Part shown: in pieces, positions 15,785-24,831 of the stretch
How positions within the stretch are numbered: position 1 is the stretch's first letter
Layout of the letters: each line of letters opens with the position of its first letter
Source: Micromonosporaceae bacterium
Lineage (GTDB): Bacteria > Actinomycetota > Actinomycetes > Mycobacteriales > Micromonosporaceae
DNA: 32,853 bases
Direction: 5' to 3'
Assembly (NCBI GenBank): GCA_019689695.1
Contig: JADGHA010000003.1
Location: forward strand, 1 to 32,853
The notes under the pieces: generated by a model
Database searches by the model: none
Told to the model about the DNA's origin: nothing
The model's input: the letters and a program-made list of their open reading frames with translations, nothing else
Program-made: the position numbers and the translations under genes

Positions 15785-16588
15785 TCAGCCCGGCTTCTCG
15801 GACACGAAGATCGCCGTCCCCGGGAAGAGCCGGCCGCGCAGCGGGCTCCACTGCCCCCACAGTCGCTCGTGTCCCGGCGGCCACTCCGGTTCCACCAGGT
15901 CCCGCAGCACGAAGCCCGCCGCGACCAGCTCGCGCACCCGGTCGCCGAGCGTCCGGTGCTGCTCGACATAGGTGATCGTGCCGTCGGCGGCCTGCTCCAC
16001 GTACGGCCGGCGGTCGAAGTACGAGTGGGTGGCGACCAGCCCGCGCTCGCCCGGGTCGTCGAGGAAGATCCAGCGCATCGGGTGGGTGACCGCGAACACC
16101 CAGCGCCCCCCGGGCCGCAGCACCCGGTACACCTCCCGCATCACGCGGGCCGAGTCGGCCACGAACGGCACCGCGCCGAACGCGGTGCAGACGATGTCGA
16201 AGCCGCCGTCGCGGAACGGGAGCGCCAGCGCGTCGGCCTGCACCAGCGGCACGCGTACGCCCGTCCGGTCGGCACCGGCGCGGGCGTGCCGCAGCATCCC
16301 CGCGGACAGGTCCATCGCGACCACCGCGGCGCCCTCGGTGGCCAGCCACCGGGCGGCGGCCGCGGCGCCGCAGCCCAGCTCCAGCACCCGCCGGCCGCGC
16401 ACCTGGCCGAGCAGCCGGGCGTCGGCCTCGCGCAGCCCCTCCGGGCACCACACGAAGTCCGCGTCGCCCAGGAAGTCGCCGTGTTCCTGCTGGTAGGCGT
16501 CGGCGTCCGCGTCCCACCAGGCGCGGCTGGCCCGGCGCGCCTGGGCGTCGGTCACCGCCCGGCGGGCCGGCCCGGTGTGATCTTCCAC
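15785..16588 (-). CDS. Class I SAM-dependent methyltransferase
   Basis: A 267-residue Methyltransf_11-type enzyme. The S-adenosylmethionine site is clear: motif I V-L-E-L-G-C-G-A (68-75), the acidic residue D93 after A-V-V-A-M, then Q-A-D-A-L-A-L-P-F and D-I-V-C-T-A-F-G-A-V-P-F, and the post-motif L-R-P-G-G-R-W-V-F-A. The N-terminal W-W-D-A-D-A-D-A-Y-Q-x-E-H-G-D-F-L-G segment is characteristic of a family common in actinomycetes; the substrate is unknown. I chose the GTG at 16588 because the frame upstream to 16651 looks non-coding, although no strong ribosome site is present. Divergent from rpsA. Confidence 0.85.
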   Translation of the reverse strand: MEDHTGPARRAVTDAQARRASRAWWDADADAYQQEHGDFLGDADFVWCPEGLREADARLLGQVRGRRVLELGCGAAAAARWLATEGAAVVAMDLSAGMLRHARAGADRTGVRVPLVQADALALPFRDGGFDIVCTAFGAVPFVADSARVMREVYRVLRPGGRWVFAVTHPMRWIFLDDPGERGLVATHSYFDRRPYVEQAADGTITYVEQHRTLGDRVRELVAAGFVLRDLVEPEWPPGHERLWGQWSPLRGRLFPGTAIFVSEKPG

Positions 16589-16694
16589 CCCGGTATTCTC
16601 GCGGCCGGTGTGACGGGCGAAATGCCGGGGCCGGCCCGCTCTCGGCGGCAAACATGCTGATCGGGCACATCACGGTAACAGGTATTCGAAGGGC

Positions 16695-16725
16695 TTGCCC
16701 CGCGTGCTAATGCGCACGGTAAGCT
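16695..16725 (+). promoter_or_regulatory. Candidate rpsA promoter
   Basis: TTGCCC (16695-16700) and TAAGCT (16720-16725) with a 19-base spacer, in the roughly 300-base region between the divergent methyltransferase and rpsA. This would give a 5' leader of about 155 bases. The rest of this stretch shows no other gene; the spacer is long, so confidence is limited. Confidence 0.3.
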
Positions 16726-16887
16726 GTTCGATGCGCTCGCGGGTCGCGACCTCGGCAGGGAGCAGGTTCGCAGTCGCCGTACACATCACGTGGTTTTCGC
16801 CAGCGGGATCCTCGGCGTGTGGCCGGTGACAGCCCGCGGAGCGACCAAGGTCACCGCGACAACCATCGGTTCGGAGCAACAACCCAC

Positions 16888-18375
16888 ATGACGAGCAGCA
16901 TCGAGGCTACCTCGAGCGCGAACAAGGTCACCGTCGACGACCTCGGCACAGAGGAGGCCTTCCTCGCCGCGATCGACGAGACCATCAAGTACTTCAACGA
17001 CGGCGACATTGTCGAAGGCACCGTCGTCAAGGTCGATCGGGACGAGGTCCTGCTCGACATCGGCTACAAGACCGAGGGTGTCATCCCCTCGCGTGAGTTG
17101 TCGATCAAGCACGACGTGGACCCCGCGGAAGTTGTGTCCGTCGGTGACCACATCGAGGCCCTTGTCCTCCAGAAGGAGGACAAGGAGGGCCGGCTGATCC
17201 TGTCCAAGAAGCGTGCCCAGTACGAGCGCGCCTGGGGGACCATCGAGCGGATCAAGGAAGAAGACGGCGTCGTGCGGGGCTCTGTCATCGAGGTGGTCAA
17301 GGGCGGGCTGATCCTGGACATCGGGCTGCGCGGCTTCCTGCCCGCCTCGCTGGTCGAGATGCGCCGGGTCCGCGACCTGCAGCCGTACGTGGGCCGGGAG
17401 CTCGAGGCGAAGATCATCGAGCTGGACAAGAACCGCAACAACGTCGTGCTGTCCCGCCGCGCCTGGCTGGAGCAGACCCAGTCCGAGGTGCGCACCGAGT
17501 TCCTCAACAAGCTGCAGAAGGGCCAGGTCCGCAAGGGCGTCGTCTCCTCGATCGTCAACTTCGGGGCGTTCGTCGACCTCGGCGGCGTGGACGGCCTGGT
17601 GCACGTCTCGGAGCTGTCCTGGAAGCACATCGACCACCCGTCCGAGGTGGTGGAGGTCGGCCAGGAGGTCGAGGTCGAGGTGCTCGACGTCGACCTGGAC
17701 CGGGAGCGGGTCTCGCTGTCGCTGAAGGCCACCCAGGAGGACCCGTGGCGGCAGTTCGCCCGGACCCACGCGATCAACCAGATCGTGCCGGGCAAGGTGA
17801 CCAAGCTGGTGCCGTTCGGTGCGTTCGTCCGGGTGGACGACGGCATCGAGGGCCTGGTGCACATCTCCGAGCTGGCCGAGCGGCACGTGGAGATCCCCGA
17901 GCAGGTGGTGCAGGTCGGCTCGGAGGTGATGGTCAAGGTGATCGACATCGACCTGGAGCGGCGGCGCATCTCGCTCTCGCTCAAGCAGGCCAACGAGGGC
18001 TTCGTCGAGGGCGAGGAGCACTTCGACCCGACCCTCTACGGCATGTCGGCCACCTACGACAGCGAGGGCAACTACATCTACCCGGAGGGTTTCGACCCGG
18101 ACACCGGGGAGTGGCTGCCCGGCTACGAGAAGCAGCGCGAGGAGTGGGAGCGGCAGTACGCCGAGGCCCGCGCCCGCTGGGAGGCGCACACCAAGCAGGT
18201 GCAGAGCGCCCGGGCCGCGGAGGCCGGGGCGGCCGCCGCCTCCGCCAGCGGTGCGGGTGCCTCGGCCGGACAGCCGGCCCAGCCGCGCGAGGCGCAGGCC
18301 GAGCAGCCCACCGGCACGCTCGCCACGGACGAGGCGCTCGCCGCCCTGCGCGAGCGGCTGGCCGGCGGCAAGTAA
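16888..18375 (+). CDS. rpsA: 30S ribosomal protein S1
   Basis: A 495-residue S1 with four S1/OB RNA-binding domains at about 37-108, 125-193, 208-280 and 295-367. The last two carry the strongest motifs (G-x-V-x-x-x-x-x-F-G-A-F-V and G-L-V-H-x-S-E-L). E. coli S1 has six domains; four is the usual actinobacterial form. A charged tail from 368 on (E-G-F-D-P-D-T-G-E-W, then Arg/Glu-rich and Ala-rich) is typical of high-GC Gram-positives. It binds mRNA on the 30S subunit and helps initiation. ATG at 16888 with GGAG at 16873-16876; an open frame further upstream (from 16819) is not needed. Confidence 0.97.
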   Translation: MTSSIEATSSANKVTVDDLGTEEAFLAAIDETIKYFNDGDIVEGTVVKVDRDEVLLDIGYKTEGVIPSRELSIKHDVDPAEVVSVGDHIEALVLQKEDKEGRLILSKKRAQYERAWGTIERIKEEDGVVRGSVIEVVKGGLILDIGLRGFLPASLVEMRRVRDLQPYVGRELEAKIIELDKNRNNVVLSRRAWLEQTQSEVRTEFLNKLQKGQVRKGVVSSIVNFGAFVDLGGVDGLVHVSELSWKHIDHPSEVVEVGQEVEVEVLDVDLDRERVSLSLKATQEDPWRQFARTHAINQIVPGKVTKLVPFGAFVRVDDGIEGLVHISELAERHVEIPEQVVQVGSEVMVKVIDIDLERRRISLSLKQANEGFVEGEEHFDPTLYGMSATYDSEGNYIYPEGFDPDTGEWLPGYEKQREEWERQYAEARARWEAHTKQVQSARAAEAGAAAASASGAGASAGQPAQPREAQAEQPTGTLATDEALAALRERLAGGK

Positions 18376-18388
18376 GCAGTCGGCGACG

Positions 18389-18430
18389 CACGACGGCGCC
18401 CCCGGGTGTACGCCCGGGGGCGCCGTCGTG
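18389..18430 (+). terminator. Strong hairpin terminator after rpsA
   Basis: CACGACGGCGCCCCCGGG (18389-18406) and CCCGGGGGCGCCGTCGTG (18413-18430) form a perfect 18-base-pair stem with loop TGTACG, 14 bases after the rpsA stop and about 57 before the coaE start. There is no U-tract. It may end most rpsA transcripts before coaE. Confidence 0.8.
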
Positions 18431-18486
18431 TCCGCGGCGAGGAGGCTGCCGCGCGCCAGGCGGGACGGCTGGTGTTGACTGGCACC

Positions 18487-19677
18487 GTGCTGAGGGTCGG
18501 ACTCACCGGCGGAATCGGCGCGGGCAAGAGCGTGGTCGCCCGGCGGTTGGCGCAGCGGGGCGCCGTCGTGGTCGACGCGGACCGGCTCGCCCGCGAGGTG
18601 GTGGCGCCGGGCACCGAAGGGCTGCAGGAGGTGGTCGCCGCCTTCGGGCGGGAGGTGCTCGGCCCGGACGGGACGCTGGACCGGGCCGCGCTCGGCTCCC
18701 GGGTGTTTGCCGACGCGGACGCCCGGCGCCGGCTGGAGGGCATCATCCATCCGCGGGTGCGGGCCCGCACCGACGAGCTGGTCGCCGCGGCGCCGCCCGA
18801 CGCCATCGTGGTCAACGACATCCCACTGCTCGTCGAGTCCGGCGGCGTGGCCGCGTACCACCTCGTGCTGGTGGTCGAGGCGGCCGAGGCGACCCGGGTG
18901 GCCCGGTTGGTGCGCGACCGCGGCATGTCCGAGGACGAGGCGTACGCGCGCCTGCGTGCCCAGGCCACCGACGAGCAGCGGCGGGCGGCGGCGGACGTGC
19001 TGCTGGTCAACGAATCCACAATCGACGACCTGCTGGCGCGGGTGGACCGGGTGTGGGAGGAGCGGCTGGTCCCGTACGAGCGGAACCTGCGGCTGCGGCG
19101 CCGGGTCGAACGGCCCGAGCGGCTCGCGATCCGGCCGTACGACCCGACCTGGCCGGACCAGTACGCCCGGCTCGCCGCCCGGATCGCGCGGGCGGCCGGG
19201 GGGCGGCGGGTGGACCACGTCGGCTCCACGGCGGTGCCGGGGCTGGCGGCGAAGGACGTGATCGACATCCAGCTGACCGTGGACACCATCGCCGACGCCG
19301 ACCGGCTCGCCGGCGCGCTCGCCGAGGCCGGCTTCCCGCGCGTCGAAGGCATCCGGTCGGACCGACCGAAGCCCGACGCCCCTGACCCGGCACAGTGGGA
19401 GAAGCGGATGCACGGCGGTGCCGACCCGGGCCGGCTGATGCACCTGCACGTCCGGGTGGCCGGGTCCGCGGGCTGGCGGGCTGCGCTGCTGCTGCGCGAC
19501 TGGATGCGGGCCGACGCGGACATCCGCCGGGAGTACGCCGCGGTGAAGGAACGGCTCGCCGGGGCCGGTCTCACCGCGACCGAATACACCGTCGCGAAGG
19601 AGCCGTGGTTCGATCAGGTGTGGCCGCGGGCGCAGGAGTGGGCCCGGTCCGCCGGATGGCGGCCACCGACCTCGTAG
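18487..19677 (+). CDS. coaE: Dephospho-CoA kinase fused to a GrpB (UPF0157) domain
   Basis: A fusion protein of 396 residues. Residues 1-200 are dephospho-CoA kinase, the last step of coenzyme A synthesis: P-loop GLTGGIGAGKS (5-15), D-A-D-R-L-A-R-E-V-V, the H-P-R-V-R segment, and the N-D-I-P-L-L-V-E-S-G motif. Residues 210-390 are a GrpB-type nucleotidyltransferase-fold domain (Y-D-P-x-W-P, D-H-V-G-S-T-A-V-P-G-L-A-A-K-D-V-I-D-I-Q). The same fusion occurs widely in actinobacteria, and its mycobacterial form has been studied as CoaE. The GTG at 18487 fits the kinase N-terminus best; GTG 18472 or TTG 18475 would add four or five residues. Confidence 0.94.
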   Translation: MLRVGLTGGIGAGKSVVARRLAQRGAVVVDADRLAREVVAPGTEGLQEVVAAFGREVLGPDGTLDRAALGSRVFADADARRRLEGIIHPRVRARTDELVAAAPPDAIVVNDIPLLVESGGVAAYHLVLVVEAAEATRVARLVRDRGMSEDEAYARLRAQATDEQRRAAADVLLVNESTIDDLLARVDRVWEERLVPYERNLRLRRRVERPERLAIRPYDPTWPDQYARLAARIARAAGGRRVDHVGSTAVPGLAAKDVIDIQLTVDTIADADRLAGALAEAGFPRVEGIRSDRPKPDAPDPAQWEKRMHGGADPGRLMHLHVRVAGSAGWRAALLLRDWMRADADIRREYAAVKERLAGAGLTATEYTVAKEPWFDQVWPRAQEWARSAGWRPPTS

Positions 19678-20062
19678 CCGCCGGCGAGCGGAGTCGCCTG
19701 GGAGACCGGGCCGGGGGACAAGACGGGGGGCGCTCGCGGCGGCCGGTCTGCGCTCTCGCGCGACCGCGGTGAGTGCGCCTCGCCGGCTGGATGCCGGGGC
19801 AGCAACTCCGCGCCGGGGAAGACCGGCCGGTGTGGAGGCCAGGTCGTGTCCGGACGGCCGCCGCGAGCGGCCTACCCGTAAAACGGTACCCGGATGATCT
19901 TGTTCACACAATCACAGCATCGAAGTTGATGGTTCACCCACTCGGTCGGTCGCCTCCGCCCGCGTGGCGATGTCGGTGGCCGGGCGTACGGTTGGTTCGA
20001 GGTCCGGTCCCGCACGGGCCGCGACCGGTCCGGAAGCATCGGCGAGGAGCGAGAGTTCGACC
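19678..20062. other. Intergenic region before uvrB
   Basis: About 385 bases without a convincing gene. The first 200 are GC-rich. A markedly AT-richer pocket at about 19878-19945 holds two small palindromes, CCGT-AAA-ACGG and TTGT-TCAC-ACAA, and is the likely regulatory zone of uvrB. TACGGT at 19988-19993 could be a -10. No complete actinobacterial LexA box (TCGAAC-N4-GTTCGA) is present; the nearest match has the wrong spacing. Confidence 0.4.
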
Positions 20063-22210
<2,148 letters not shown>

Positions 22211-22221
22211 CCCTCATCCCG

Positions 22222-22282
22222 TCGATCGAGGAGTTGTGGTGGGTATAAATCGGACCAAACAGGCGCACAGCTCCTCGATCGA
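22222..22282. terminator. Long-armed inverted repeat between convergent genes
   Basis: TCGATCGAGGAGTTGTG (22222-22238) pairs with CACAGCTCCTCGATCGA (22266-22282) over 17 positions with one G-T pair. The 27-base loop is AT-rich for this genome (it contains TATAAAT). It starts 11 bases after the uvrB stop and ends 23 bases from the SDR stop, so a bidirectional terminator is most likely. The long loop is unusual. Confidence 0.65.
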
Positions 22283-22305
22283 GAGCGGCAGGGCCGCCGG
22301 CTCGA

Positions 22306-23067
22306 TCAGGCGTACCGGTTGAAGCCGCCCTCGGAGTCGATGACCTGCCCGGTGATCCAGGCGGCGGCGGGGGAGCAGAGCCACTCGACCAGCCGCGCCG
22401 CGTCGTCGGGCTGGCCCCAGCGCCCACTGGGAAACATGCGCCGGACCCGCTCGTAGGTCTCCGGATCGGCGTAGCCGGTGTCGGTAGGGCCGGGGTTCAC
22501 GCAGTTGACGGTGATCCCCCGGCCGGCCAGCAGGTGCGCGAAGTTTCTGGTCAGCACCTCGACACCGGCCTTGCTCGCCACGTACGCCAGCTCGGTCGGC
22601 ATCGGGCCGAGCCGCTGCCCGCTGGAGAAGAGCACCACCCGACCGTCCCCGCGGCGGTGGTCGTACGCCCCGGCGAACGCCTCGACGAGCAGCATGGTGG
22701 CCCGGACGTTGACCATCAGGTGCCGGTCGATCTCGCCGGCGTCGAGCGAGCCGAGCTCGGTGTGCCGGGAGTAGGCGTGCACCGCGACGAGCACGTCCAG
22801 CGCGCCGTACCGCTCCACGGCGGCGGCGACCACGGCGGCGGGCGCGCCGGGCTCCAGAAGGTCGGCGGCCTGGTACGCGGCCCGGTCGCCGAGCTCGTCC
22901 AGCAGCGCTGGCACCCCCTCGGGGTCACCGCCGTACGGCTGCGCGGCGTCGTAGGACGGCAATCCGGTGAGCATGAGGCGGTACCCGGCGGCGGCGAGGC
23001 GGCGGGCCACCGCCGCGCCGATGCCGATGCGGCGGCTGACGCCGGTGACCAGAGCGACCCGGTTCAC
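22306..23067 (-). CDS. SDR family oxidoreductase
   Basis: A 253-residue short-chain dehydrogenase/reductase. The nucleotide-binding motif is T-G-V-S-R-R-I-G-I-G (8-17), the two-residue-longer form seen in one FabG-like subgroup. Catalytic residues are N120 (in M-V-N-V-R-A), S148/S149, Y162 and K166 (Y-V-A-S-K). The usual N-N-A-G after the fourth strand is replaced by V-H-A-Y-S. The C-terminus has the conserved P-G-P-T-D-T-G-Y and D-S-E-G-G-F segments. It probably reduces a carbonyl or oxidises an alcohol with NAD(P); the substrate is unknown. The GTG at 23067 is five bases after the upstream gene, so the two are co-transcribed. Confidence 0.9.
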   Translation of the reverse strand: MNRVALVTGVSRRIGIGAAVARRLAAAGYRLMLTGLPSYDAAQPYGGDPEGVPALLDELGDRAAYQAADLLEPGAPAAVVAAAVERYGALDVLVAVHAYSRHTELGSLDAGEIDRHLMVNVRATMLLVEAFAGAYDHRRGDGRVVLFSSGQRLGPMPTELAYVASKAGVEVLTRNFAHLLAGRGITVNCVNPGPTDTGYADPETYERVRRMFPSGRWGQPDDAARLVEWLCSPAAAWITGQVIDSEGGFNRYA

Positions 23068-23072
23068 TGCGG

Positions 23073-23366
23073 TCAGGCCGGAACGTCGGCGAAGTGCTCG
23101 ACCACCGGCGGCTGGGCGAAGTACGGCCCGATGAGGGCGCGCCACTGGCCGAACCGCTCGTGCCGGCGGAAGTTGACCTCGTGCGCCTCGACCGAGTCCC
23201 ACTCCACCAGCAGGACAAACCGGGAGGGTGACTCGATGCCGCGGGTCATCCGCACCGACCGGCAGCCGGGCGTCTCGGTGATCAGCTCCCGCCCCTTCGC
23301 GCAGGCGGCGGCGAAGGCCCCTTCCTGCCCGGGCAGGACCTCGAATTGGGCGACCTCCAGGACCAT
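23073..23366 (-). CDS. Antibiotic biosynthesis monooxygenase (ABM) domain protein
   Basis: A small single-domain protein of 97 residues with a dimeric ferredoxin-like (ABM) fold: V-A-Q-F-E-V-L-P-G-Q-E-G-A-F at the start, G-C-R-S-V-R-M in the middle, and F-V-L-L-V-E-W-D-S-V-E-A-H followed by F-R-R-H-E-R-F-x-x-W. The family includes heme-degrading and quinol monooxygenases and many uncharacterised members. The ATG at 23366 has a strong GGGAGGA about nine bases before it. It is first of a two-gene unit with the SDR oxidoreductase and divergent from terC. Confidence 0.87.
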   Translation of the reverse strand: MVLEVAQFEVLPGQEGAFAAACAKGRELITETPGCRSVRMTRGIESPSRFVLLVEWDSVEAHEVNFRRHERFGQWRALIGPYFAQPPVVEHFADVPA

Positions 23367-23426
23367 GCTGACGATCCTCCCACACCGCATGCCCGACGCG
23401 ATCCGGTAGCACCAGACCTAGCCTCC

Positions 23427-23432
23427 TAGGAT
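23427..23432 (+). promoter_or_regulatory. Candidate -10 element for the terC leader
   Basis: TAGGAT fits TAnnnT and lies about 95 bases before the riboswitch. No clear -35. It would give a leader of about 300 bases before terC. Confidence 0.25.
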
Positions 23433-23525
23433 GATGTGCGCAAGGAGACCTGTGCCACGGCTACCGCACGGGTGAAACCGGGCACCCGCCTTGGGAACCG
23501 GGCGACCGTGGTGGAGAATGGGCGG

Positions 23526-23655
23526 CGGAGGGGAGTATTCCCTCGCGACGGTGTCGTCAGCACGGTCCACCGCCGGCCCCGGCCGGTCCGGACCCGGCGC
23601 CGTTGGCCGTCGGGCGGGCGCCACCAGCGTCCGGCCGCGGCGGGAGAGACCTCCG
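23526..23655 (+). ncRNA. yybP-ykoY (manganese) riboswitch
   Basis: The conserved 5' core GGGGAGTA is at 23530-23537 and the conserved 3' core GGAGAGACC at 23643-23651. The closing helix P1 is CGGAGG (23526-23531) with CCTCCG (23650-23655), perfect over six pairs and in the same register as the family's AAAGG/CCUUU pairing. Between the cores is the second conserved loop, TCGTCAGCAC (about 23554-23563), followed by a variable GC-rich arm. This family senses Mn2+ and commonly precedes TerC/Alx, MntP and P-type ATPase genes; here a TerC gene starts 88 bases downstream. Confidence 0.87.
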
Positions 23656-23670
23656 ACAGTCACCAACCTG

Positions 23671-23736
23671 CACGTCGCCTCCGGATCCGTCCGCGGGGGC
23701 GTCAGCCGCGAGGCGACGTGGTGTGTCTGCCGGAGG
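23671..23736 (+). promoter_or_regulatory. Expression platform of the riboswitch: SD and anti-SD elements
   Basis: The terC ribosome site CCGGAGG (23730-23736) has two perfect complements upstream: CCTCCG, which is the 3' strand of riboswitch P1 (23650-23655), and CCTCCGG at 23678-23684. The second is partly locked in an 11-base-pair hairpin, CACGTCGCCTC (23671-23681) with GAGGCGACGTG (23710-23720), just before the SD. When ligand stabilises P1 its CCTCCG strand is occupied and the SD is free; without ligand that strand can cover the SD. This is a translational ON switch by inference. Confidence 0.6.
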
Positions 23737-23742
23737 TCCGAT

Positions 23743-24780
23743 TTGAACGTGTCCACCTGGGCGTGGGCCGGCACCCTGGTCGCCCTGGGCCTGCTGCTGC
23801 TCGCCGACCTGGCGATCATCGGCCGCCGCCCGCACGAACCCAGCCTGCGGGAGTCCACGCTCTGGGTGGTCTTCTACGTCAGCCTCGCGGCGCTGTTCGG
23901 CGTCCTGGTCGGGCTGTACTGGGGAGGCACTTTCGCCGGGCAGTTCTATGCCGGCTGGCTCACCGAGTACAGCCTGTCGATGGACAACCTGTTCGTCTTC
24001 GTCGTCATCATGTCCCGGTTCGGGGTGCCGCGGGCGTACCAGCAGAAGGTGCTCTTCACCGGCATCATGCTCGCCCTGCTCATGCGCGGCGCGTTCATCG
24101 CCGCCGGGGCCGCGCTGGTGAACCGGTTCGTGTGGGTGTTCTACATCTTCGGCGCCTTCCTGATCTACACCGCGTGGAACCTGGCCCGGCAGGGCGAGCA
24201 CGAGCCGGAGGAGGTCGGCGAGAACCTGCTGATCCGGCTGAGCCGCCGCGTGCTGCCGGTGTCGCGGACCTTCGACGGGGCGCGGATGACCACGGTGGGT
24301 CCGACCGGCCGGCGGCTGTTCACCCCGATGCTGATCGTCATGATCGCCATCGGCACCACCGACCTCATCTTCGCGCTGGACTCCCTCCCGGCTATCTTCG
24401 GCCTGACCAAGGAGGCGTACCTGGTCTTCACCGCCAACGTCTTCGCCCTGATGGGCCTGCGCCAGCTGTACTTCCTGCTCGGGGGCCTGCTCACCCGGCT
24501 GGTCTACCTCAACTTCGGGCTGTCCGTGGTGCTCGGCTTCATCGGCGTCAAGCTGGTCCTGGAGGCGTTGGCCGACAACAACCTCCCGTTCATCAACGGC
24601 GGTGAGCACATCGAGTGGGCACCGCACGTGCCGATCTGGCTCTCGCTCTCGGTGATCATCGGCACGCTGGCCATCGCCACCGTCGTGAGCATGCTCAAGA
24701 CGGCCCGGGACCGCAGGTTAGCCGCGGCGGTGGCGCCCACTGTCCCGGCCCGCCAGCGGGCGCGTTCAACCAAGCCCTAG
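23743..24780 (+). CDS. TerC family integral membrane protein (probable manganese exporter)
   Basis: A 345-residue TerC/Alx-type protein with about nine membrane helices. The family's acidic membrane motifs are present: E-Y-S-L-S-M-D-N-L-F-V-F (75-86), with D81 and N82, and T-T-D-L-I-F-A-L-D-S-L-P-A (205-217), with D207 and D213. A charged cytoplasmic loop lies at about 147-190 and a basic tail follows the last helix. The TTG at 23743 has GGAGG six bases before it; a GTG at 23749 is a less well spaced alternative, and the open frame running upstream covers the riboswitch. TerC proteins export Mn2+, which agrees with the manganese riboswitch in front. Confidence 0.93.
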   Translation: MNVSTWAWAGTLVALGLLLLADLAIIGRRPHEPSLRESTLWVVFYVSLAALFGVLVGLYWGGTFAGQFYAGWLTEYSLSMDNLFVFVVIMSRFGVPRAYQQKVLFTGIMLALLMRGAFIAAGAALVNRFVWVFYIFGAFLIYTAWNLARQGEHEPEEVGENLLIRLSRRVLPVSRTFDGARMTTVGPTGRRLFTPMLIVMIAIGTTDLIFALDSLPAIFGLTKEAYLVFTANVFALMGLRQLYFLLGGLLTRLVYLNFGLSVVLGFIGVKLVLEALADNNLPFINGGEHIEWAPHVPIWLSLSVIIGTLAIATVVSMLKTARDRRLAAAVAPTVPARQRARSTKP

Positions 24781-24815
24781 CGCCTCCCGGCGCACCGGCA
24801 AGCCCTAGCACCTCC
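24771..24815. repeat. Imperfect direct repeat spanning the terC stop
   Basis: CAAGCCCTAGCGCCTCC (24771-24787) recurs as CAAGCCCTAGCACCTCC (24799-24815), 28 bases apart, one mismatch. The first copy contains the terC stop codon. A small stem GCGCC/GGCGC (24780-24793) lies inside. It is all that lies between the convergent terC and NlpC/P60 genes and may act as a weak terminator. Confidence 0.6.
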
Positions 24816-24831
24816 GGAGCGCAGGGCCGGG

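Noticed and set aside
9547-15969. A minus-strand open frame of 2140 codons
   Set aside because: It is antisense to the transporter permease and ATPase, polA, the phosphodiesterase and the membrane protein, all with clear family motifs. Long antisense frames are expected at this GC content; its translation is low-complexity (Arg, Gly, Val, His, Gln) with no motif.
18406-18486. Extended N-terminus for CoaE from a GTG at 18406
   Set aside because: The extra residues lie in and just after the rpsA terminator hairpin, are Arg-rich, and have no counterpart in the family; the P-loop is at the normal distance from GTG 18487.
19920-20005. Possible LexA/SOS box before uvrB
   Set aside because: TCGAAG and GTTCAC half-sites are six bases apart rather than four, and both are imperfect; a further GTTCGA has no left half-site. 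SOS control of uvrB here is not supported by a clear site.
23436-24605. A 389-codon plus-strand frame overlapping terC in another frame
   Set aside because: Its translation is Arg/Ala/Gly-rich without motifs, while the overlapping frame encodes an unmistakable TerC protein with a good ribosome site.
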